Positions 14,200 through 20,378 of a stretch of 20,378 nucleotides of DNA are shown here, piece after piece. The stretch spans positions 1 through 20,378 of the forward strand of contig DJUV01000236.1 of the NCBI GenBank assembly GCA_002440625.1, given 5' to 3'. Position numbers and translations under genes: made by a program. The stretch comes from Rhodobacteraceae bacterium UBA6273 (GTDB taxonomy: Bacteria; Pseudomonadota; Alphaproteobacteria; Rhodobacterales; Rhodobacteraceae). The notes beneath the pieces were generated by a model. That model did no database searches, was not told the origin of the DNA, and saw only the letters and a list, made by a program, of their open reading frames with translations. Numbering within the stretch: the stretch's first letter is position 1; each line of letters begins with the position of its first letter.

Positions 14200-15876
14200 T
14201 CAGCCCGGCAGGTCGCGATACAGGGTCCAGCCCTTGCCGGCGCCCACCACTTCGGCCCCTTTGACCGGGCGCGCGCCCGCCACGGTGCCGTCGACGGTAC
14301 TGATGTAGCGCCCTTCGCATAGCACAACCATGTTGTAGCCGGCATCGAGCATCGCGCGGACCTGCGCCGTGCCGTTCAAATCCGGGGTCTGCACCGCGCG
14401 CGCCGCGTAGGCCGTCATCGCGGCTGCCAGAGGCCCGATGATCTCAAGCGGCTGCTCGGTTTCGTTGGCGAAGGTCGGCACCGCGATGCCCCGCGACATT
14501 GACAGAAGGAAGGTGAAAGGCTTGCAGCTCCGCATCTCGTCACGCTCCCGCACTCCGGGGCCGTAGGCGACGGTGGCAAGTCCGCCTTCTGGAAGCGTTT
14601 CGGCAAGCGCGAGGAAACGGGCATATCCCTGGCGTTCCTGCGCCCAGCCAAGCGTGACCATGAAGAGATGGACCGGCAGCAGCAGCATGATCGCTCGCGT
14701 AACCGTGCGGCTGCCACTTTTGTCGCGCGACACGCTCAGCCCGGCGGCAATCACGGCCAGCAGAACGATCGGCAACCGTTCTGGCAGATGCCCGACGCCG
14801 AACATGGCGGGCGGGACGATGATCGCCAAAAGCGCCATGAGCGGCACGACGAGCCACAGGCGCCGGTCGATCCGCAGCTGGCGCGCCAGCAACCCGAAAC
14901 CGATCAGTCCCCATAGCACCAGACCGAAAAGCCGGTCGGCCGTTGGCCAGTTGCTTTCCGAGGCCCGGAGACCGGAATCGATACGCAGCCAGATTTCCTG
15001 CAAGACCCGGGAAGCGACATTCCCTTCGCCGCTGTAACCGGCAAGGTTCGAAACCGCGTCGGTGACGCCACCCGATCCCTGCACGGTGCTGGTCGCCAGG
15101 AAAAGCAGCACGGGAAGCGCCGCGACAATCAGGAGACGCGATCCACGGCGGACAACCTCGCCGGGGCGCAGCCGGCCGCCCGACACCGATGCCATCGCTT
15201 CGACCGCAAAGAGCATGAGGCCCCAGATCGCGAAGACGAAGCCGTGGGTGAAGAAGATCAGGACGGCAAAGGCCGTGGAGAAGAAGAGTTGCCGCCGCGG
15301 CGCCCCGGCATTGGCGATCCAGAAACCGAGCCCGGCGAGGGCAAGACTGAAGCCCAGAAGGAAATTCGCGAAGCCCCAGCCGAAGACGAAGTTGTGCGCC
15401 ACAATGCCCGCGAGCGCCGCGTTGAGCGGCGCAACCCGGCCAAAGAGGCTCCATGACAGCGACATCACCCCGAGGACGGGTGCCGCGACGACGATCATCA
15501 GCAGGATGCGCGAGGCGATCGTCGCGGGAAGGATTGCGAAAAGCCCGGTCCCGATCACGTCAAGGCCGAGGTTGGGCAGTAGCTTCCACGCGATGCGGTA
15601 GTTTTCGGCATAGGTGGGATCGCGGCCACCGTCGGCGAGGATGTCGTAACGCAGAGTATGGGCGTAGAAGTCTATCAGCGGAAGAACCGGCGACACGAAC
15701 AACGGCATCAGGCAAAGCAGGAGCACCATGGTCGCCTTGGACCAGGCCCTCGAAGTGTCGAGCACCGATCCGACAGGAGCATGCGAGTTCAATGCCTTGG
15801 ATCCCTGATTCAATCGGCCCTGAGACCCTGTTGCAGCCCGGGCTCTCTGCCAAGCACCAATGCCCGGCTTCGGCAT
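14200..15876 (-). CDS. Large polytopic membrane protein, possible GT-C-type glycosyltransferase
   Basis: A protein of up to 558 residues with roughly ten hydrophobic helices between residues 50 and 430, then a soluble C-terminal region of about 130 residues. I do not recognise a named family. The first helix is followed by PLIDFYAHTLRYDIL, with Asp69 and His73 in what would be the first extracytoplasmic loop. Acidic residues placed there are typical of GT-C glycosyltransferases, so a sugar-transfer role is a guess. The start is uncertain. ATG 15876 gives a long polar N-terminus without a ribosome-binding site; ATG 15729 (MVLLLCLMPLF) has AAGG five bases upstream and begins at the first helix. 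It lies downstream of a DUF616 glycosyltransferase on the same strand. Confidence 0.72.
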   Translation of the reverse strand: MPKPGIGAWQRARAATGSQGRLNQGSKALNSHAPVGSVLDTSRAWSKATMVLLLCLMPLFVSPVLPLIDFYAHTLRYDILADGGRDPTYAENYRIAWKLLPNLGLDVIGTGLFAILPATIASRILLMIVVAAPVLGVMSLSWSLFGRVAPLNAALAGIVAHNFVFGWGFANFLLGFSLALAGLGFWIANAGAPRRQLFFSTAFAVLIFFTHGFVFAIWGLMLFAVEAMASVSGGRLRPGEVVRRGSRLLIVAALPVLLFLATSTVQGSGGVTDAVSNLAGYSGEGNVASRVLQEIWLRIDSGLRASESNWPTADRLFGLVLWGLIGFGLLARQLRIDRRLWLVVPLMALLAIIVPPAMFGVGHLPERLPIVLLAVIAAGLSVSRDKSGSRTVTRAIMLLLPVHLFMVTLGWAQERQGYARFLALAETLPEGGLATVAYGPGVRERDEMRSCKPFTFLLSMSRGIAVPTFANETEQPLEIIGPLAAAMTAYAARAVQTPDLNGTAQVRAMLDAGYNMVVLCEGRYISTVDGTVAGARPVKGAEVVGAGKGWTLYRDLPG

Positions 15877-15963
15877 ATCTGTCGAGCAAGGTTTCCGGCC
15901 TTCGCACTTTAATGCCGCAACCGCCTCATAACAGGCAGATTTTTGCCGACTGGGCGCGCTCCG

Positions 15964-16707
15964 TCAGCCACGGCGGCCACGGGCAAGGTGGTACAGCCGC
16001 CGCAGCTCTTGATAAAGCACGTTGTGGCGGGGGAAATCGCCCTTCCGCCCCTTGCGGTCGTGAACGGTGAACTCGACCGTGTCCTTCCAGTTCAGCGCGG
16101 TGATCGGCGTGTAGTTCAGGCCGAGCTTCCAGGCGAGATAGGGGAAGGAGATCTGGTCGCGGCGGGAAAAGCGCAGGACATGCTCGAACCAGCGGTCGCC
16201 GAAGCGGACCAAGGCCGGGTCCTGGTGGCGGCGGACGATGAAATGTCCTTCGATCAGGCCGGAATGGGCGGGCATCCCCTCGGCGCGGTAGAGGCGCATC
16301 CGCTCATGGATGATCCGGTGATCGTCGAGGCCAAGTTCGGCGACGGTCTGGGCTTCCTGATAGACGCAGTCGCGGCGGAAATGCGGGAAGGCGAAGAATC
16401 CGGCATCGGACTGTCCCCTGACCGTCGCCAGAACCTGCAGCGGATCGCGTTTCAGCCGCGACTTGTTGTCGATCCAGATCGACCAGTCGGCTTCGGGGAA
16501 ATAGCGGTGCGGCATCAGTTTCGCGCGCCGCGACGCACGGGCGGGATCAAGGCCGTCGAGCGGATCGTGGATCACTTCCACTCCCGGCAGCGTGACGCCG
16601 GGACGGTCGGTGAAAAGCACGCGGCGGCAGGTTTCAAAGCCCCCGAAGACCTGCGGATTCAGCGGGTCGGCGTTGCCGTAATGGGCCGAGTAGAGGATCA
16701 GCGTCAT
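15964..16707 (-). CDS. TOD1/MUCI70-type (DUF616) glycosyltransferase-like protein
   Basis: A 247-residue soluble protein matching the DUF616 (PF04765) pattern by eye. It has an opening LYSAHYGNADPLNP, the WSIWIDNKSRL block with Asp80 (DxD-like position), FPHFRRDCVYQEAQ, EGHFIVRRHQD near 153-163, and a C-terminal W-x-x-x-x-RFSRRDQISFPYLAWK near 173-193. Family members in plants and bacteria are treated as glycosyltransferases, but the sugar and acceptor here are unknown. No signal peptide or membrane segment is present. The next gene on the same strand starts 87 to 234 bases downstream, so co-transcription with the polytopic protein is plausible. Its proximity to kps genes suggests, without proving, a surface-glycan role. 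Confidence 0.82.
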   Translation of the reverse strand: MTLILYSAHYGNADPLNPQVFGGFETCRRVLFTDRPGVTLPGVEVIHDPLDGLDPARASRRAKLMPHRYFPEADWSIWIDNKSRLKRDPLQVLATVRGQSDAGFFAFPHFRRDCVYQEAQTVAELGLDDHRIIHERMRLYRAEGMPAHSGLIEGHFIVRRHQDPALVRFGDRWFEHVLRFSRRDQISFPYLAWKLGLNYTPITALNWKDTVEFTVHDRKGRKGDFPRHNVLYQELRRLYHLARGRRG

Positions 16708-16831
16708 GCGGTCTTTCCAGGTTCGTCCGCACTATAGCCGCCCGCCCGCTCTGGACCAGCCCCCGCGATTGTGACCGGCTCTGTGGCGGCAGCCGTGCTA
16801 CCCTCGCCGCTGATTTTTTGAGGAGGAAGCC

Positions 16832-17719
16832 ATGACTCGTCTCACAGCCAAGGACTTTGCCCCCGAACTGCTCGAACTTTACGATTTCTATGCCCACGGC
16901 AGGATCACCAAGCGCGAATTCCTCGACAAGGCCGCGAAATATGCGGTGGGTGGCCTGACCGCCGCCGCGATCCTGACCCAGATGGCCCCGGACTACGCGC
17001 TGGCCCAGCAGGTCGCGCCGGATGATCCCGAGATCGTGACGGAGCGGATCACCTATCCGTCACCCGATGGCCACGGCGAGGTGAACGGCCTGCTGGCGCG
17101 GCCCACCGGTGCCACCGGCAAGATACCGGCAGTGGTCGTGGTGCATGAGAACCGCGGCCTCAATCCCTATATCGAGGATGTGGCGCGGCGGCTTGGCAAG
17201 GCCGGCTACCTCGCGCTTGCGCCTGACGGGCTGACCAGCGTCGGCGGCTATCCCGGCAACGACGACAAGGGCCGCGAGTTGCAGCAGACGGTCGACCCGG
17301 CGAAACTGATGAACGACTTCTTCGCCGCCGTCGATTTCCTGATGACCCACGAAGGTTCGACCGGCAAGGTCGGGATCGTCGGCTTCTGCTATGGCGGCGG
17401 GGTCTGCAACGCAGCGGCGGTGGCGATCCCCGAGCTTGCGGCGGCGGTACCGTTCTATGGCCGGCAGGCGGCGGCCGAGGATGTGCCGAAGATCAAGGCG
17501 CCCCTGATGCTGCATTTCGCCGGGCTTGACGAGCGCATCAATAAAGGCTGGCCGGACTATGAAGCGGCGCTGAAGGCCAATGGCAAGGAGTATCAGGCCT
17601 TCATCTACGAAGGCGCCAACCACGGCTTCCACAACGACACCACGCCGCGCTACGACAAGGCGGCAGCAGAGCTTGCCTGGGGACGGACGCTCGGCTTCTT
17701 CAAGGCGAAGCTCGCCTAG
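16832..17719 (+). CDS. Dienelactone hydrolase family protein with N-terminal export-like segment
   Basis: A 295-residue alpha/beta hydrolase. The catalytic triad can be placed as Cys186 (GFCYGGG), Asp233 (AGLDERIN) and His264 (GANHGFHND); the spacings of 47 and 31 residues match Cys123-Asp171-His202 of classical dienelactone hydrolase. The N-terminus carries about 60 extra residues. [17 protein letters not shown] is followed by a hydrophobic run and ALAQQ, resembling a Tat signal with Lys-Arg in place of Arg-Arg. This arrangement resembles YghX-like proteins; the substrate is unknown. The ATG at 16832 has a strong GAGGAGGAA site. It is divergent from the DUF616 gene and 97 bases upstream of the folate gene. 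Confidence 0.88.
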   Translation: MTRLTAKDFAPELLELYDFYAHGRITKREFLDKAAKYAVGGLTAAAILTQMAPDYALAQQVAPDDPEIVTERITYPSPDGHGEVNGLLARPTGATGKIPAVVVVHENRGLNPYIEDVARRLGKAGYLALAPDGLTSVGGYPGNDDKGRELQQTVDPAKLMNDFFAAVDFLMTHEGSTGKVGIVGFCYGGGVCNAAAVAIPELAAAVPFYGRQAAAEDVPKIKAPLMLHFAGLDERINKGWPDYEAALKANGKEYQAFIYEGANHGFHNDTTPRYDKAAAELAWGRTLGFFKAKLA

Positions 17720-17816
17720 GCTTCTTCGCGTAGGGCGTATTCGACCGCCAAAGCGGCGATATCCGCCTTGCAGGGTCTGGCCAAAGGTGGTGCCATCGCC
17801 GGCAGGGAGACCGGAC
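17720..17816 (+). other. Structured-looking leader before the folate cyclo-ligase gene
   Basis: These 97 bases contain alternative hairpins that share one strand: CCGC (17745-17748) can pair with GCGG (17753-17756), which can instead pair with CCGC (17763-17766). ACCGCC (17744-17749) can also pair with GGTGGT (17786-17791). Such mutually exclusive pairing is typical of regulatory leaders but also arises by chance in GC-rich DNA. The 6S RNA gene is linked to this cyclo-ligase gene in many proteobacteria; the gap is shorter than a full 6S RNA and I do not see its long rod. Confidence 0.3.
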
Positions 17817-18479
17817 ATGGCACGGCCAGAGGATGACGACATGGGCGGCTCGCCGCCCTGCTTCCTGCATGAGGTAGACCCCGCTGTCAGCGGGATTGTG
17901 GACGAGGAAACGGCGCGCGACGTGGCGCGCTGGCGGAAGGGGGAACGCGCTAGGCTGCTCGCGCTCCGGCAAGCGCTGCCGGTCAGTTCGCGCCCGCCCA
18001 CCGATGCGGCGATTGCGGCGGCACTGACGGATAGGCTCGGCGATATCGCGGGGCTGACAGTCGCGCTTTACTGGCCCTTCAAGGGAGAGCCTGACTTGCG
18101 CGGCTGGGCTGCCGGTCTGCGGACCGAAGGCACCCGTACCTGCCTGCCAGTCGTCGTCGCCAAAGCCGCGCCGCTGATCTTCCGCAACTGGACCGGGGCG
18201 GAGCAGCTTGAGCGCGGCGTCTGGAACATCCCGATCCCGCCGGTCACCGCCGCCGAGGTGATCCCGGATATCGTGATCTCACCCGTCGTCGGTTTTGACC
18301 GTGACAACTACCGCCTCGGCTATGGCGGCGGCTTTTATGACCGAACGCTCGCCAAGCTCCGATCAAAGGGCCACCGCCCGCGCGTCATAGGCGTCGGCTA
18401 TGCCTTCCAGCGCATAGCGACTATCTTCCCGCAGCCCTACGACGTGGCGCTGGACGAAGCGATCCTCGCCGACCCCTGA
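17817..18479 (+). CDS. 5-formyltetrahydrofolate cyclo-ligase
   Basis: A 220-residue cytoplasmic enzyme that converts 5-formyl-THF to 5,10-methenyl-THF using ATP. The family signature is LGYGGGFYDRTL near residues 168-179, the phosphate/folate-binding loop. It is preceded by PDIVISPVVGFDRDNYR, and the basic ARWRKGERARLLALRQAL helix is at about 41-58. The N-terminal extension with GGSPPCFLHEVDPAVSGI is, as I recall, typical of Rhodobacter-type homologues, where a relative (salS) is linked to 6S RNA and salt stress. ATG 17817 is chosen for its AGGGAGA site seven bases upstream; another in-frame ATG is at 17841. It ends 30 bases from a convergent gene. Confidence 0.9.
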   Translation: MARPEDDDMGGSPPCFLHEVDPAVSGIVDEETARDVARWRKGERARLLALRQALPVSSRPPTDAAIAAALTDRLGDIAGLTVALYWPFKGEPDLRGWAAGLRTEGTRTCLPVVVAKAAPLIFRNWTGAEQLERGVWNIPIPPVTAAEVIPDIVISPVVGFDRDNYRLGYGGGFYDRTLAKLRSKGHRPRVIGVGYAFQRIATIFPQPYDVALDEAILADP

Positions 18480-18509
18480 CCGGCAGGAAAACGGTCCGAC
18501 AAGATCGCC

Positions 18510-18899
18510 CTAATACCAGAGAAAACGCATATCGAGACAATAGTTCGACTTGGCCGCACCAGCGGAAATTCCGCCATCGCCTTTCTTCGTGCCAAACGAC
18601 GAAAACAGCTCCATCGGCACCTTCTTCGCCTCGTCCAGCGTAAACGTGATGCCCTGCCCCGCCTTTCTCGGCGCAGGCGACTCCCGGAAGATGCGGGTCT
18701 TGGACGGCATTCCGAGCCCCCGAGATACGAAATCACCGGCGGCACAGAGATAGGCTGTCTCATGCCTCGATGAACTGTAGACCACCTGGAATTGTTGCGG
18801 TCCTGTCTGTTCGACCTGATACCCGTTCACTGCGCGAAATGCCGACGCGGGAGACGACAATGAGGCTACTAGTACCATGGAGACAATGACATGTTTCAT
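18510..18899 (-). CDS. Small secreted protein of unknown function, paralogue 1 of 3
   Basis: A 129-residue protein. It has a Sec-type signal peptide of about 20 residues (MKHVIVSMVLVASLSSPASA, cut before FRAVNG) and a mature part of about 109. Motifs shared with the two upstream genes are YLCAAGDFVSRGLG, TRIFRESPAPRK, GQGITFTLD, KKVPM and GDGGISAGAAKSNYC. Two cysteines (in YLC and NYC) are conserved in all three copies and could form a disulphide in the periplasm. I do not recognise the family. The ATG at 18899 follows a GCAGGGCAGG site and gives the clean signal peptide. A 225-base gap separates it from paralogue 2, so it may have its own promoter. Confidence 0.82.
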   Translation of the reverse strand: MKHVIVSMVLVASLSSPASAFRAVNGYQVEQTGPQQFQVVYSSSRHETAYLCAAGDFVSRGLGMPSKTRIFRESPAPRKAGQGITFTLDEAKKVPMELFSSFGTKKGDGGISAGAAKSNYCLDMRFLWY

Positions 18900-19124
18900 G
18901 ATGACCTGCCCTGCAAATGTACCGGGCAAGATTAGCTGAAGATTGCGTAATTCGCGAGCGCCAAGAGATGTTGGCCCGGGGAAAAGGCCGGCGAGGCTCT
19001 TCTTGCAATCACATATGAGGAAATGCTGTCACGCAACAGTTGTCAGACCTGCTTCCTCCCAAACGCCACGATTCCGTCATTGGCGACGACGCGGTAATTC
19101 GGATCAGAATGTGGCGGCCCGCTT
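18900..19124. other. Gap between paralogues 1 and 2
   Basis: 225 bases with no supported gene. It is somewhat less GC-rich than its surroundings near 18935-18950 and 19005-19050. GGCC-rich inverted sequence around 18971-18990 could fold weakly. I see no convincing promoter, terminator or RNA gene. Confidence 0.3.
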
Positions 19125-19514
19125 TCAGCGCCAGAAACTGCGGCTGCTGTGGCAAAAACCGGCTCTGGCGGCGGCAACGGATATGCCGCCATCTGTGTTG
19201 TCCGAAATAAGCACGGTGTAAAGCTTCATTGGCACCTTCTGGGCCGGATCGAGCGTGAAAGTGATACCCTGCCCTGATTTCCTTGGCGCGGGCGATTGGC
19301 GGTAGATGCGGGTGGTCGAGCGCATGCCGAGGCCACGGGAAACATAGTCGGCGGCGGCGCAGAGGTAATCGGTCTTGTGCCGCGTGTCGCCAAAGTCGAC
19401 GAGGAACACACTTTCCCCCGCGGGTTTGACCTCAAGACCGTTCATCGCCCAAAAAGCGAAGGCCGGGGCAGCGGAAGTGGCGACGAGCGCCAGGGCAAAA
19501 AGAATGCGTTTCAA
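19125..19514 (-). CDS. Small secreted protein of unknown function, paralogue 2 of 3 (TTG start)
   Basis: A 129-residue protein starting at a TTG (19514-19512) with GGGAG eight bases upstream. This gives a signal peptide closely parallel to its neighbours (KRILFALALVATSAAPAFA then FWAMNG); the longer in-frame reading from 19583 would bury it. Shared mature motifs are YLCAAADYVSRGLG, TRIYRQSPAPRK, GQGITFTLD, QKVPM and TDGGIS. The second cysteine is in GFC. It diverges most at the end of the array motif (LISDNTDGG instead of the K-rich KGDGG) and at the C-terminus (HSSRSFWR). It lies 69 bases downstream of paralogue 3 on the same strand. Function is unknown. Confidence 0.8.
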   Translation of the reverse strand: MKRILFALALVATSAAPAFAFWAMNGLEVKPAGESVFLVDFGDTRHKTDYLCAAADYVSRGLGMRSTTRIYRQSPAPRKSGQGITFTLDPAQKVPMKLYTVLISDNTDGGISVAAARAGFCHSSRSFWR

Positions 19515-19583
19515 CTTTGAACTCCCGATTGTTCGCTGGTGCGTCCGTTTCACGGCATCCCTGACTTCGGGTACCGGCACCAC

Positions 19584-19970
19584 TTAGAAAAAGAACGGTA
19601 TGCGCGGACAGTAGTTGTCCCGCGCAACGCCAGCCGAGATGCCGCCATCGCCCTTGTTCTTGCTGAAACTGGACAGCATGCCGAGGCCGACCTTCTTCGT
19701 TTCGTCGAGCGTGAAAGTTATACCCTGCCCCTGCTTGCGAGGCGGCGGCGAGGCGCGAAAGATGCGCGTGCGCGCCGACATCCCGAGCGCCCGCATCACA
19801 TAGTCACCGGCCGCGCAAAGATACTGCTTTTCCCCTTCAGGGCTTGGAAACTCAACGACAAAAGCCTGGGCGTCAATCGCAGTAACGTCCATGCCGTTCC
19901 GGGCGCTGAAGGCGAAAACCGGGCTAGCCAGAAGGAGGATGGCAAGGGAACCCGAAACAAGGCGGAACAT
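19584..19970 (-). CDS. Small secreted protein of unknown function, paralogue 3 of 3
   Basis: A 128-residue protein with a Sec signal peptide (MFRLVSGSLAILLLASPVFA, then FSARNG). The mature domain shares YLCAAGDYVMRALG, TRIFRASPPPRK, GQGITFTLD, KKVGLGML, KGDGGISAG and DNYC with the other two copies. It ends in an aromatic tail (RIPFFF), as do the others (RFLWY, RSFWR). The ATG at 19970 has AAGGA about eight bases upstream; a longer start at 19991 would spoil the signal peptide. It is first in the array, immediately downstream of rpoD, and may be transcribed from a -10-like GATAAT at 20003-20008. Function is unknown. Confidence 0.82.
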   Translation of the reverse strand: MFRLVSGSLAILLLASPVFAFSARNGMDVTAIDAQAFVVEFPSPEGEKQYLCAAGDYVMRALGMSARTRIFRASPPPRKQGQGITFTLDETKKVGLGMLSSFSKNKGDGGISAGVARDNYCPRIPFFF

Positions 19971-20002
19971 AGACTTAGTCCTTGCGTGCAATACACCCTG
20001 TT

Positions 20003-20008
20003 ATTATC
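20003..20008 (-). promoter_or_regulatory. Possible -10 element for the secreted-protein array
   Basis: Minus-strand GATAAT (context GTGCGATAATAACAG), 32 bases before the ATG of paralogue 3 and between it and the rpoD stop. A TTGATC lies upstream but at a 21-base spacing, too long for a classical sigma-70 promoter. If real, it would uncouple the array from rpoD transcription. Confidence 0.3.
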
Positions 20009-20093
20009 GCACGTCGGTCACCGCCATGCGATCAAGATTTTGCGAAGCCGGATGCGCTCTATCGTCGCTGCAGGACACGCAATTTCGCCCATC

Positions 20094-20378
20094 CTACTGG
20101 TCAAGGAAGCTCCTGAGCTTGCGGCTCCGCGACGGGTGCTTCAGCTTCCGAAGCGCCTTCGCCTCTATCTGACGGATACGCTCACGGGTGACGGAGAACT
20201 GCTGGCCGACCTCTTCCAGCGTATGGTCGGTGTTCATGCCGATGCCGAAACGCATCCGCAAGACCCGCTCCTCGCGCGGCGTCAGTGACGCCAGAACCCG
20301 CGTCGTGGTTTCCTTCAGGTTCTCCTGAATGGCGCTGTCCAAGGGCAGGATCGCGTTCTTGTCCTCGATGAAATCGCC
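20094..20378 (-). CDS. rpoD: RNA polymerase primary sigma factor RpoD, C-terminal fragment
   Basis: The last 94 codons of the housekeeping sigma-70; the rest lies beyond the window. Sequence visible is [20 protein letters not shown], then region 4 with [20 protein letters not shown] and the helix-turn-helix [20 protein letters not shown]. It ends [22 protein letters not shown]. Region 4.2 recognises the promoter -35 element. The strong match and the [12 protein letters not shown] ending identify RpoD rather than RpoH or RpoS. The TAG stop is at 20094. No clear terminator is seen in the 123 bases before paralogue 3. Confidence 0.97.
   Translation of the reverse strand, partial: GDFIEDKNAILPLDSAIQENLKETTTRVLASLTPREERVLRMRFGIGMNTDHTLEEVGQQFSVTRERIRQIEAKALRKLKHPSRSRKLRSFLDQ

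Noticed and set aside
15943..16737. Plus-strand frame of 264 codons over the DUF616 gene
   Set aside because: The minus strand carries the family motifs; this frame has none.
17720..17816. Full-length 6S RNA gene
   Set aside because: The space is under 100 bases and the two ends do not pair into the long rod with a central bubble, so only a leader structure is reported.
1..20378. CRISPR arrays, tRNA or rRNA genes, insertion sequences or prophage genes
   Set aside because: I saw no spaced direct repeats, cloverleaf sequences, transposase or integrase motifs, or terminal inverted repeats.

Overview
The window is a high-GC alphaproteobacterial chromosome segment, most likely from the Rhodobacterales (Rhodobacter/Paracoccus relatives). 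The protein families support this: a DUF6324-type small protein next to the his genes, MmcB behind a GAAC-N7-GAAC LexA box, a RibB with a degenerate RibA-like tail, and the order nrdR-ribD ... ribE-hyp-ribB-ribH-nusB. Gene packing is tight with many 4-bp start/stop overlaps. I see no insertion sequence, integrase, CRISPR array, rRNA or tRNA. Most of it is ordinary housekeeping sequence with a few accessory islands.

Left (1-2500): the 3' end of hisF overlaps hisE, followed by a small acidic DUF6324 protein. Convergent to these are the DNA-repair gene mmcB, with an exact alphaproteobacterial SOS box just before its start, and a small four-helix cytochrome-oxidase-subunit-I-like protein. A ~310-base gene-free stretch with three short perfect hairpins follows, then a small two-helix membrane protein. 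Diverging from that is a KefB/KefC-type cation/proton antiporter (2502-4319).

Middle (4335-14071): riboflavin genes on the minus strand, in two blocks. The downstream block is ribE, an unknown coupled gene, ribB(X), ribH and nusB. The upstream block is nrdR-ribD. Between them, on the opposite strand, lies a group-2 capsule cassette: kpsS, a BexD/CtrA/Wza-like outer-membrane export lipoprotein, and kpsC. KpsS and KpsC are the retaining beta-Kdo transferases that build the poly-Kdo linker on the lipid anchor. The OPX protein forms the outer-membrane exit. The inner-membrane ABC exporter (KpsM/T/E-like) is not in the window. RibD, RibE, RibB and RibH cover all dedicated riboflavin steps except GTP cyclohydrolase II, because the RibA-like domain here lacks its zinc cysteines.

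Right (14200-20378): a large polytopic membrane protein with a GT-C-like first loop and a TOD1/MUCI70 (DUF616) glycosyltransferase, perhaps related to surface polysaccharide. Next are a dienelactone-hydrolase-family protein and a 5-formyltetrahydrofolate cyclo-ligase with a structured-looking 97-base leader. A tandem array of three divergent paralogues encoding small secreted two-cysteine proteins of unknown function follows, and then the C-terminal end of rpoD (primary sigma factor), cut by the window edge.

The best candidates for something undescribed are the three-paralogue secreted family downstream of rpoD, the unknown protein translationally coupled inside the riboflavin operon, and the GT-C-like/DUF616 pair. 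All functional statements rest on reading motifs by eye; no database search was possible.
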